From the NCBI RefSeq assembly GCF_037325665.1, contig NC_090261.1, positions 26,146,913-26,210,912 on the forward strand: a stretch of 64,000 bases of DNA, written 5' to 3'. How positions within the stretch are numbered: position 1 is the stretch's first letter; each line of letters opens with the position of its first letter. This document shows positions 46,789 through 57,780 of this stretch, piece after piece. The notes beneath the pieces are model-generated. The model did no database searches. It saw only the letters and a program-made list of their open reading frames with translations, and was not told the DNA's origin. Source of the DNA: Littorina saxatilis (Eukaryota > Mollusca > Gastropoda > Littorinimorpha > Littorinidae). Position numbers and translations under genes: made by a program.

Positions 46789-47679
46789 AAGCCTGGTATT
46801 CCTGCGTTCAGCAGTCATCTGGTCATCTCAGCTTTTTCGGTCAATTTTCTTTCTCGTCTTTCTTTGAGACGGGAGACTTGATTGATGGGAGAATTGAATA
46901 TTGTGGTGGTTATTGATTTTGAAATGAGACCAAAAAACTTTCTTCTGGTAAGGTTGACATCAGTGTTGTTATAATAATTATGGTGTAGCAGAACAGTAAT
47001 TTGACTAATTTAGCCATAAAATGTTTAAGATATTTGTATTTGCTGTGGTTTGGGGTTGATCATTCCTGTTTGTTCCTGGTTTCATTCATGGTGTGCTGAC
47101 TTTGAATTCGATCAAAAGATGATTGTCGCTGCCATCTTCAGGATGATAAAAAGTAAGGAATGACGGCACATGATGTACAGTGTTTTGTCATGTTACATAT
47201 TACGTCACTCTTTCGTGCGCGTTCTCTGTCTGTCTCTCTCTTTCCTCCCTCTCTCACTCACTCACACACACACACATTACACAAACATGCTTTGTTGTAA
47301 GGTTGGTGCTGTTGTGTGGTGTAGCAGGACAGTGATTTGACTGGTTTTTTTTGTATTGATGAATGAAAATGAAAGTATTTTCAACAAATGAATTAACGCT
47401 GTCATAAAACTGAGCATTGTGAATGTTTACTCTTCACACTTCAATGTATGATGTGAAGAAAATACAGAATTAAATTTTTCATCCAAATCAAATTTCTCAT
47501 TATTTTCTTGTTGTTGACAGCAATATGTATGGTTGGTGAAAGTATTTGTACATTTTAAAGAGATTGTTCTGTCAGATTTGAAGTCAGAGTGTGGTCTGAG
47601 AAGCTATGAAGCTGTTTTTCAGCCAATATCAGTGAAATTAATGTGCATGTTGAAATCGTTGTTGGAACTTAATCATTTG

Positions 47680-47685
47680 AATAAA
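47680..47685 (+). promoter_or_regulatory. Candidate symplekin poly(A) signal
   Basis: AATAAA followed within 20-30 bases by a GT-rich stretch (CTCTGTGTGTGTATG). About 890 bp after the stop codon. A second AATAAA at 47819 is the alternative. Confidence 0.5.
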
Positions 47686-47846
47686 TGTTAGTGAACTGCT
47701 CTCTGTGTGTGTATGACTTTGGTTGTGTGTGTGTGAATTGATCTAACTGATACAATAACCATACAGTGATTGATTTTCTGATATACCCTCCCATGCATGA
47801 AAGGACTGACAACTTTGGAATAAACTTCTTCACAAGTAAAGCTCTG

Positions 47847-47852
47847 TTTATT
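47847..47852 (-). promoter_or_regulatory. Candidate MOCS3 poly(A) signal
   Basis: AATAAA on the minus strand about 470 bp after the MOCS3 stop. It lies within 170 bp of the symplekin signals, so the two 3' ends meet or overlap slightly. Confidence 0.45.
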
Positions 47853-48319
47853 CACCTGTTACACAGTAATGCATTCAGTTACAATATGAAATGAATGGCT
47901 CTATTTTCTTAATTTTATTTGTTATCCCTTTTCAGTCCATATTTTTAAATTAGGAAAATCACATACCTTCGTAATCACTCTGAAAAGATTACACAATTAA
48001 AAACTACACCTTGCAATTATTTCATTCAGCATTCCATCCAGCTATTCTCTCTCCCTCTCTCTCTCTCTGTTTTAACAGAAAGAGCATGATTTGCAGACTT
48101 TGACCCTCCCTTCCTCTACTCTTGTACAGCACTGGAGAACTTATAGCCATGAAGTTGACTCACTTCGTATATTTCAAGTCTTGTTAGGAAAATTGGTTTA
48201 ATTCAAATCAACATCTGCATAACACACACACACACACACACAAACACATGTTAGCCGAAAGCCAGACTCACAGCCATCAATTTCATACACCCAGCAGAAA
48301 CACTCCCATGAAAGTCCAA

Positions 48320-51300
48320 TCAGTACACAGGGAACAAGGAGTCTACATCTCTCGCCCATGCATGTAAGCCACCTCGAATGTCTCTGATGTTGAGGTTAGA
48401 ATCGTGAAGTAACTGCACCGCTAGCTGAGAATCGTTACCACGGCGACACACCACCACAACAGGACTTGTGTCCAGAGGGATCCCTGAGGATGCTAACTGC
48501 CGTTTGATTTGTTCCACAAGTGCTGATGGATCCTTCTTCACTGTGTTGATCGGAATGTCTGGTGTCAGTTAAGGTAAGAATTTGTTTTATTGTTTATTCA
48601 AAGCAGTATTTTATGCAGCAGAACTCTGTGGACTAACATCATATAATTTGAACTTCATTCATATCCTCTGAACAGCATATCAATAAAAGATCAAACAACA
48701 GACTCCTGAATGAAACAGAGAGAATGAAGTGAGACTGAAAAGGTAATAAAACGTAAGCCTATGTCTTAGGAATATGATTGAATAACTCATTGATGAACTG
48801 TCAAGGTATCTCACAAGAGGTGACTATTCCAATTGTTTAAAAATAAATGTAATTTTTCTTGTTTGCATTTTGTCTAGTTTTCAGGGTACCCAATCAAAGG
48901 GAAAACAGCAGTAACAAGAAATACAGAGTGGAATTAATCAGTTAACATTAGAATTGTGGCAGGGAATACAATGATATCTCTGTAACAAGGATACTGAGGG
49001 CTGGATGAGGTAGGTGACAGATCTCCATCTCCACTGGTAGTCGCACATCCAGCAGCACATGCTCAATGCCGTTCTCCAGCAAAGTTTGGTATTCCTGGAA
49101 TGTAAAAAAGGATAATTTGAATCTTTGCAGTACAGAACAAACCAGCCTGTGGTACTATTCAACAGTAGATTACGAAGTCAAGAAGATATGGCGTTAGCAT
49201 GCGTGCATATTGACCCCCACCTTCGTTGACTCAAGTACCATCATTTTCTTCAAGACAGCAAGGCATTTTATGCAGTGCAGCCCCATCTTTTATTTCAAAT
49301 GCTTGAAATGTTTCTAACACAATCCCATTCCCCATAAATAAAAACAATTTGCCTAAACCCACAGTACCGTGAAGAAGTCATGCAAATATTCTTCCTAAGC
49401 TGCTATGTTTCTGTAAAGGGCTACCTGCCGGAAGTATCTAAAGCCTTTCTTTCTGACAAGCAGCCTCTGTTTTAAGTAAAACATCTTTGTGGCAAATTCA
49501 GACAAAGAAACAAGAGGATAAAGAGGTTTACCTTTGCTGTCATGCGACTGGAAGCTGGCAGCACCTTCTTCTCTTGATCCTGCACAGTAAACAGTACGCA
49601 ACGTGAAGAGCCAAAGAGGACCTACATGTGTCATTAAACAAATCTCCAAGTTTCATCCACAGGCTAGTATATATATGCCATCAAGTAATCCCTAGTTATG
49701 GCTCAATGTCATTTGAACTACTCAACACACACACACACACATCTACCTGCGCAGTTTCAACAAACAGGCAAGCCAAAAACAAAACAACTGAAATTTTTGA
49801 AGAAGCATTCCTTTTTGCATTGCAAAACCTTTCTCTAAAAACCAACAAATTGATCAATGAAGAAAATAACTTCAGGAAATATCTCACCTTATCTGTAGCT
49901 CTTGCCCCACAGAACTGTTCATAGTCAATCAGCTGTGTCATGGATGGGTTGTCCCCACACACAGGACACAACACCTGTCGTCCTCGCAGTTTGATGGTGC
50001 GAGTCGTGCAGTCAATGGCATCAAACAGCATCAGACGCTGGTTTAGAGGAGCTGGTTATTTTGTCAAGGAGTTTTTAAAACTCACTCCTTAAAAGAGTGT
50101 CTCTTCTCTTAGAAGAACATTTTTATGCCGCGGATGTTAAACACAACCAAGTAAATGCATGTCAAGTTTTCTGTATTGAATCCAAACACAAAACTTGACA
50201 TGCACACACATTAAAATGTTCTACCCAAAACTCTGATATCATGTTTCTGATAGGGGTGGGAGCGATATGGATCATACAGAACGAGAGTTTTTTTCTGAAG
50301 TGTATCAGAAAATGAAATATTTTATGCAGAGGTGGATTACTGTACCTCCTTCGGCATACACAGAAAACAACTTAAAGTTTGCTGTTCTCAGAGGTGGCTA
50401 GTACGAAAGGATACTTCCAATATCTGCAGCTATCTTGATAGCTTCCAGAGCCTGGTAACACCCGATGATGCCAGGGACTAGAAACAGAAACAAGACAATA
50501 TCATTTAAAAGTACAGCACTTGTCCACTTGAGCGTATGGTACTTTCTCTGCCAAAGAAAATGTATAATTTTCTCTTCTGTTACAGTGGTGATGCCCTGAC
50601 TCACACACATATATTGATCCATAGCATACAAACACACACACAGCATTCAAGACAAAAGAGCCACAAAGTCATACACCTTTTCCTTATGAGAATGAATAAT
50701 AACAAGTCGCGTAAGGCGAAAATACAATATTTAGTCAAGTAGCTGTCGAACTCACAGAATGAAACTGAACGCAATGCCATTTTTCAGCAAGACCGTATAC
50801 TCGTAGCATCGTCAGTCGACCGCTCATGGCAAAGGCAGTGAAATTGACAAGAAGAGCGGGGTAGTAGTTGCGCTAAGAAGGATAGCACGCTTTTCTGTAC
50901 CTCTCTTTGTTTTAACTTTCTGAGCGTGTTTTTAATCCAAACATATCATATCTATATGTTTTTGGAATCAGGAACCGACAAGGAATAAGATGAAAGTGTT
51001 TTTAAATTGATTTCGACAATTTAATTTTGATAACAATTTTTATATATTTAATTTTCAGAGCTTGTTTTTAATCCAAATATAACATATTTATATGTTTTTG
51101 GAATCAGAAAATGATGGAGAATAAGATGAACGTAAATTTGGATCGTTTTATAAATTTTTATTTTTTTTTTACAATTTTCAGATTTTTAATGACCAAAGTC
51201 ATTAATTAATTTTTAAGCCACCACGCTGAAATGCAATACCGAAGTCCGGGCTTCGTCGAAGATTACTTGACCAAAATTTCAACCAATTTGGTTGAAAAAT

Positions 51301-51804
51301 GAGGGCGTGACAGTGCCGCCTCAACTTTCACGAAAAGCCGGATATGACGTCATCAAAGACATTTATCAAAAAAATGAAAAAAACGTTCGGGGATTTCATA
51401 CCCAGGAACTCTCATGTCAAATTTCATAAAGATCGGTCCAGTAGTTTAGTCTGAATCGCTCTACACACACACACACACACACACGCACATACACCACGAC
51501 CCTCGTTTCGATTCCCCCTCGATGTTAAAATATTTAGTCAAAACTTGACTAAATATAAAAAGTAAGCATAAATACAAAACAAACATTAGAGACAAAACAA
51601 ACAAGAGAAACTAAAACAAAGGGCCCCTTGGAGCATTAAAAAGGTACAAACCAACTCCCAGAACACCGCCATCAGAACAGTTTGTGACGGTCTCCGGGGG
51701 TGGAGGTTTGGGGTACAGACAGCGGTAACAGGGTCCACCCTTGTGGTTATATACTGTCAGCTGAAACAGGTAATCACTTGTGGCCATTTTCATGCAATTA
51801 AAAG

Positions 51805-51835
<31 letters not shown>

Positions 51836-53978
51836 GGTTACTAATTGATCTTTCATACACACGAAAAAAGACCCATTGCAAATGTGTAGCTTTCAGTCTG
51901 TCTGTGCTACAGCATCCAGAGTGATGAAAGAGAGAGAGGAGGGAGAGAGAGAGAGAAGGAGGGAGACAAGAGAGAAGGAGGGAGAGAGACACATGGACAG
52001 AGGGAACTAGACTGAATATCTAGATGAGGTTAATGTTCAAGAATGTTCTAGTCTCAAACTCAAAGTCACAAAAAAATTAAGGAAATTAAAGAAAGCCTAT
52101 GGTAATGAAGTGTTGTACTCCTAAACACTTCTTCAAACTTCCTTTTTCTCTTTTGCCTTTCTGTAAATCACACACGATTCAACTGTCCCTCAAAAACCGG
52201 CACGGTTGGCCTAGTGGTGAGGCGTCCGCCCCATGATCGGGAGGTCGTGGGTTCGAACCCCGGCCGGGTCATACCTAAGACTTTAAAATTGGTAATCTAG
52301 TGGCTGCTCCGCCTGGCGTCTGGCATTATGGGGTCTGTGCTAGGACTGGTTGGTCCGGTGTCAGAATAATGTGACTGGGTGAGACATGAAGCCTGTGCTG
52401 CGACTTCTGTCTTGTGTGTGGCGCACGTTATATGTCAAAGCAGCACCGCCCTGATATGACCCTTCGTGGTCGGCTGGGCGTTAAGCAAACAAACAAAGAA
52501 ACAAACCTGTCCCTCAAAACGCAGAGCGCTGCCAGACACTAGGGGTTTACCAGCAAGCACACAGGCGTCGTTCAGCAGGTACCTTGTTGCAACGTTGTCT
52601 GTGGCGTCAAGCACAATGTCATAGCTAATTTAAGTCAAGGATTAACAGAAGAATCTGTTTTTCACATTTTTACAAACTATTCAAACATTTTGCAGTACAA
52701 GACATGCATTTTTAATCATGAAACAAGCTGCCTGCATTAAAACTCTTAAATGTTAATTCTATTTTTGATTCTCCTGACTGGTTTCACAACTAAGAGATGG
52801 TCTCTCTTACTCTGTTTTAGCCACTTTGGCCAAAAATACAAATGAACAGTGGCTTTTATCCAAACCATATGCTATCTTCAGAAGACAATGCATGTGTTGT
52901 TTTGAGGTGTATCCCTACCAGTGCTCATAAGGCTTTTCATAAATGTTAAGAAGTAGTTACAGAATCATCAATATATCCAGCCGCGAGAAAAGTTCCTACA
53001 AACATTTCCGCTGAATATCAATTTCATGTTCCAGACTTCATCTTTCAAAGGATACTCTCTGATGATGGACATTGCATTGTCACTGCTCAGCTGAACCTTG
53101 TGTGTGATAAAGTTGAGACTGGAGTTCAGGCTGAAACAAATACAATGTAATGACTCTACATGTATTCAGGAACTAATCTAAACCCATGAACACAGCATTC
53201 ACCAAAGATAAAATAGCCTTGATTGTAAACAAAAAATAAAACAGATAAAAACCTACACCAAAGTAACATCTGAACAGTCACTTGAAGATGTATCTATATA
53301 TATATACGACTTGTGTCTGTGTGTCTGTGTGTCTGTGTATTTGTGTGTTTGTGTATTTGTGTATTCGCCATGCACGGCCAAAGTTCTCGATGGATCTGCT
53401 TCAAATTTGGTGGGCATATTCAGGTTGACCCGGTACAGGACACAACCTGGTCGATATTTCAACACGTGCTCTCAGCGCGCAGCGCTGAACCGATTTTGGT
53501 TCCACCTCAGCTACCCGGGCCCCCATACCGACACACCATAGCCGCTACACCACATCACAACGCCAAAGTTCTCGGTGGATCTTTTTCAAATTTGGACACC
53601 GTATTCAGCTACACCCCGGACACAATATCATCGATGAGATATTTCAACACGTGCTCTCAGCGCGCAGCGCTGAATCGATTTTGGTTTTTGTGTTCATTTC
53701 ACCATTATAAGTAACTCTTCCTTATCTTCTCATATTCTCCAGGTTTTCAGCGTTTACCTCCCTTCCTTCGTAATGGTGCACTATAGTGTGAGTGGAGCGT
53801 CTTCGGATATTCCCGGCGTTCTGTTACTGTTACTATTTTTAGAAGGTCAACGCAGTGTCCAGAACGTAAATTGGACCCGTAAATTATCCTCACTGTAAAA
53901 GTGCAAAGGTCGAATCAATTTATAGCCACGCGAAAAATACACTGTCATCTATCTCTCTATAGATACGGCTTCTCTGTG

Positions 53979-54011
<33 letters not shown>

Positions 54012-56867
54012 CTCTATGTGAGCAACACCTGTGCATTGTTCAGTTCTGTTTGTGATGTGGTCTGGCGGCTTTTGTGTAAATTTATGTACTGGCCTTCCTT
54101 TTAGAAGCCATAACTTGCTCAGTCCTGTTTGAGTGGAGTTCGCCTCCAAAGGTGATTAACACGGTTACATTCGTCGACAAGGATGGGACTCGATATGGTC
54201 AGGAATGGCATTATGGCCACTGAATCATTTTCGTGCTGTTCCCATTCCACGAATCTGGGAGGGACCTAAGCTTGGCGGGTCCATTGTTCGGACCCGGCGA
54301 AGCCGGCGTACGGCTCTAAGTACTTCTTCCCGGCGAAGCCGGCTACCCGGCGAAGCGGGTATTCATTCTAGTAGAATATAATCAGCTTCTCGAAAACTGT
54401 CTGGTAACAGTAGCTTTCAGAGTGCACATTACAAATTTACTCTTAAAATTAAACATTAAATTCTGAGCTTTTTATCCTTTTTTCAGCATACACAGCCTAA
54501 AAAAATCAATGATGGAAGAAGAAAAAATATAAAAATCTCACTTTCTGCAGGATATTGCAACAGATTCTGCCTTTGAGACCCCAACCCTGTGTTCTGTGTG
54601 AAGAATCTGACGGTGAAGATTGCTGATCTCCACTTCATCATAATCCACAATTCCAATTTTTCCTGCAAAAAACACACACATTATAATAACAGCACTCTGA
54701 CTACATAGCAGCATAGAATGTACAGGCACTGTCATCTAACCATCAGCAAGACTATACTTCGTGATTCCGGCATGCTTTGCTCAACAACTATAGTTGCAAG
54801 CAAGCTTTCCTGTAAAAATGCAGCATTTTGATTCTTTGTGTGACATAAGACTTATAAACAGATCTTTAAAAAAAATTCAAAAGTCTTTGCATCACAGGTT
54901 TGTCAGATATTGTTTTACACACACATAAGGAGCACAATGGTTATCCATTCTGATAATCATCGGTCCACGGCTATCGCCAGTTTCTCTCTGACAGCATGCT
55001 GAATTATTGCGCGAATCTATCAAAACAAGAATACAGAGTTATCTCCCATATGTTTTTCGCGAGCATTGATCTAAATTTGAGATCAGTGTTTGCGAGACGA
55101 AAATGATTGCAGATTGGCCGACTTCGACAGTGATCTCCGTTCTGTTCTTCACAGTTATGATAAAGACATCGTTCTAAGGTCAAAACAAGTCGAAATTTTG
55201 AGACTGCTGTCGGAAGGAGACCGTGATATATGGTTGCATCACTCTCAACAGGTTACAGAAAAAATTGTCTGCTCCGGCACGCGCCGAAGCCAAAGTTGAT
55301 TATCACATGACACTTTAGAGTTGTTTGCACAGTAAATACATCCGCGAAAGATAGCTCGCTTGAAACTGTCTTACAATATCAATTTCTTTGTAATTTAAAA
55401 ATTACACAACACCATGAAAAATCATTATCGATGATCGCGAATCTGCTTATATCCATAACACATTACGAAAAGATCTAAATATGTAAAAAATCGATTTCTT
55501 ACCCACAGAAAGAAAACCAAGGCATCCTGTCAGTGATAGAATGAGACCCGAAGGGAAGTAACTCATTTTTGACCTGAGTTCAGGATGAATGGTTATCCTC
55601 AATCCAGTCATTCATAAAATTAAATGACATTTTGAGGGAAATAAAACATAAGGACAAACACACACAAAGAGCCAGAATTCCTGTTTCAGAGTTGTGAAAA
55701 ACTAAAATCGTAACAACAAGAAAACACAGAGAAACAGACACAATTTGAACACGATGCTTACTTACCAACACCTGCTGCTGCAAGGTAAATGGCCGCTGGA
55801 CATCCCAGACCTCCAGCCCCAACAATCAGAACTTTGCTGGACAGCAGTTTTACCTGACCTGCACATGTATAAATGACGACTGATGCAAAACTAAAATAAG
55901 GAAGAAGAAAAAATATTGAATAAAGCACATAGTAAAGACTCAATCACTCTTTTTCTAAAAGGTTAGAAAATGATTTTAAAAAGTGAAACCTTGCATGTGC
56001 ATATGCATGTGTTTATGATTATACATGTACATATATATACTTGTCTGTGCTCATTGTCACAACTAATTTTATACATGTGTCAGCTATAATGTAAACATTT
56101 TCATTTATCAGACACTTTATACAAAGAAATAATCAAACGATTTTCAGTGTACTGAAATTATTTGTTAATGTGATTTTAGATGTTGTTATTATAACCTTTG
56201 ACGCCCAGTTCTGGAAGAATAAGCTGTCTGCTGTAGCGGCCAATTTGATCATTGGTCAGCTTCTGATTCCCATTGTGAATTGTCTTGGGCTCTGTACCAT
56301 CAGAAGCATCTTCTACGCTTTTCTTCTCCTGAAAGACAAATCCACCAAGTCTGACACAGGGTACATTCACAGGATTGCAACAGAAATTAACACATTCAGG
56401 ATCAGGATCGATACATTGCAGGAACCTTTTTATTCAATGAATATATCTTACACACAGACAAGTAGCATGAGATACCAGTTCAAAATCTAAGGTGTCTCAG
56501 AGTGTGTGTGTGTGTTTTTTGTTGTTGTTGTTGTTGTTGCCCACTTGTCCCTTCAGCTTAAAAAAGTTAAATAATTGAAAGTACAGAGCCTAAATAATCA
56601 GAATAAAAGCTATACTGGTAGCAAAACAACCCTGTCCATCCTCCTCCATCCCAAAACACATATACACAGTAACTCACACAGTGACACACACACACAAAAA
56701 AAGATTTCGGTTGTTCAAAATGCATAGTCACGGTAGTATGATTAAGACTACATTACGTGCAAAAAATCAGCTGCTTGTACCATGTCAGCAAGACGTTGCT
56801 TCAGTTCCGACAATTCTTCCTCTCTTCTGCAGATTTCTTGCCGTAGTCTTTCAAGATCAGCTGCCAT
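48320..56867 (-). CDS. MOCS3: MOCS3/UBA4: adenylyltransferase-sulfurtransferase, 12 exons
   Basis: Cytosolic E1-like enzyme that adenylates and thiocarboxylates URM1 (tRNA 2-thiolation) and MOCS2A (molybdopterin). Exons, 5' to 3': 56867-56781, 56328-56196, 55858-55766, 54662-54542, 53130-53056, 52624-52507, 51760-51652, 50477-50415, 50051-49888, 49579-49532, 49094-48995, 48558-48320; 449 residues (human about 460). Residues 1-29 form a coiled start ([12 protein letters not shown]). [12 protein letters not shown] is near 62. The ATP-binding GAGGLG is at 87-92. Zinc cysteines are C220/C223 (CYRC) and C295/C298 (CPVC). The adenylyltransferase cysteine is C237 (TVTNCSDGG). The C-terminal rhodanese has active cysteine C408 in CRRGNDSQ and ends FPVY. 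Introns 5, 8 and 11 have U12-type signals. Intron 6 starts inside or beside a SINE. All key residues are present, so the gene looks functional. Confidence 0.97.
48559..48994 (-). other. U12-type intron 11 of MOCS3
   Basis: Donor A|GTATCCTTG at 48994, branch element ACCTTAAC with its A about 11 nt from the acceptor, acceptor GACACCAG without a pyrimidine tract. It interrupts the rhodanese domain between HPAL and NIP, phase 1. Confidence 0.85.
50052..50414 (-). other. U12-type intron 8 of MOCS3
   Basis: Donor A|GTATCCTTTC at 50414, branch element CTCCTTGAC with its A about 13 nt from the acceptor AAAATAACCAG, no pyrimidine tract. Recognising this acceptor restores the conserved [12 protein letters not shown] reading, phase 1. 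Confidence 0.85.
50701..51561 (+). mobile_element. 0.86-kb repeat with CTTGACTAAATAT ends
   Basis: The left subterminal AATATTTAGTCAAGT is matched inverted at the right end (ACTTGACTAAATAT). The right part contains an AC microsatellite (51459-51483) and CCTCGTTTCGATTCCCC. Inside MOCS3 intron 7. Non-autonomous; superfamily not assigned. Confidence 0.6.
52196..52506 (+). mobile_element. tRNA-derived SINE (GGCACGGTTGG family), copy 2, at a splice donor
   Basis: Nearly identical to 16343-16645, with A box TGGCCTAGTGGTGAGGCG and B box GGTTCGAACCCC. The target duplication CTGTCCCTCAAAA lies at 52183-52195 and 52507-52519. The right copy is the last 13 bp of MOCS3 exon 6. The SINE is antisense to MOCS3, and its A-rich tail reads GTTTGTTTC as the present donor. 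Confidence 0.9.
52625..53055 (-). other. U12-type intron 5 of MOCS3
   Basis: Donor GA|GTATCCTTTG at 53055, branch element ATCCTTGAC with its A about 11 nt from the acceptor TTAAATTAG, no pyrimidine tract. It splits an Asp codon (GA|C) in [14 protein letters not shown]. Confidence 0.9.
53295..54374 (+). mobile_element. GC-hairpin repeat family, copy B with internal duplication
   Basis: Starts ATATACGACTTGTGTCTGTG and ends CCGGCGAAGCCGGCTACCCGG...ATTCTAGTAG. A unit of roughly 180 bp (AAAGTTCTCG(G/A)TGGATC to CGCGCAGCGCTGAA) occurs twice, at about 53380 and 53563. Contains a GT microsatellite at about 53982-54010. In MOCS3 intron 4. Confidence 0.65.
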
Positions 56868-57736
56868 GATCAATTGGTTTTACGGGATAACACTGTGACA
56901 AAATCTGTATTGTTTACACTCACAGTGCATAACATGTGTTCGCAGTGCGTGTGTGTTATTTCCGGCTACCCATGAATTGGCCCTCCAATCCGCAAGAGTG
57001 CGTTTGTGAAGCAGTTATTTCCCATTACAAAATGCCACGCCCATTTTTTTCTGAGCTCTCTCTCTCTCTCTCTCTCTCTCCGGGACAAAAAAAGAACAAC
57101 AGCAAATACAACAACCATCACCACCATGTCTTATTGAATTGGCTACATATTTATTTCACTTTCCTTTTAGTTTGTTTGTGACCTGACCAAATGGACCTTT
57201 CTCTAAGACACACACCAACAACAACAAATATCTAAAACACCATATTACATTACATGGTGATAACACTACCGGTACGACATCTTTACTATAGACTGGGAAC
57301 TTAAAAATCACCTTGCAGGCATAACAAATTATGTACTGCCTTATGTACCCCCCCCCCCCCCCCCCCCCGAATCTTCCACCCCAAATTTCTGTTAAAAAAG
57401 TCACACTTTATTTTCTACCAAATATTTTTCATGAAATAATATCATAGTTGCATACTGACTTCAGAAAGTAACGCAAGTAAATTTAATATATTTACATAAT
57501 TTCTTGACAAATGTACAATATATTCATAAGAGTCAAGTAATTCATATCAGTTCCCATACTTTCTGGCTTTCTGGTGTTTTCTCTTTTCTTCTTCTCCTTT
57601 TTCTGAGCAGTCCTATTCCTGTTCAACCAGTCCCTAAGTTCTAAACTTGAGATTAAGACATCACAGGCTCATTGATAAATAGTGAAAAGTCTGAAGCTTT
57701 ACTCACAAGTGTAACAACAATTAATGAAGGGTCCAG

Positions 57737-57780
<44 letters not shown>

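Larger units (their letters stand above)
46789..48319. other. Convergent 3' UTRs of symplekin and MOCS3
   Basis: No coding sequence. Candidate symplekin poly(A) signals are AATAAA at 47680-47685 and 47819-47824. A candidate MOCS3 signal on the minus strand is TTTATT (as read on +) at 47847-47852. Short TC and AC microsatellites lie near 47225-47275, 48044-48068 and 48222-48243. Confidence 0.6.

Noticed and set aside
55090-55299. 69-codon + frame in MOCS3 intron 3
   Set aside because: Reads like protein by composition, but no family, start context or splice partners could be recognised.
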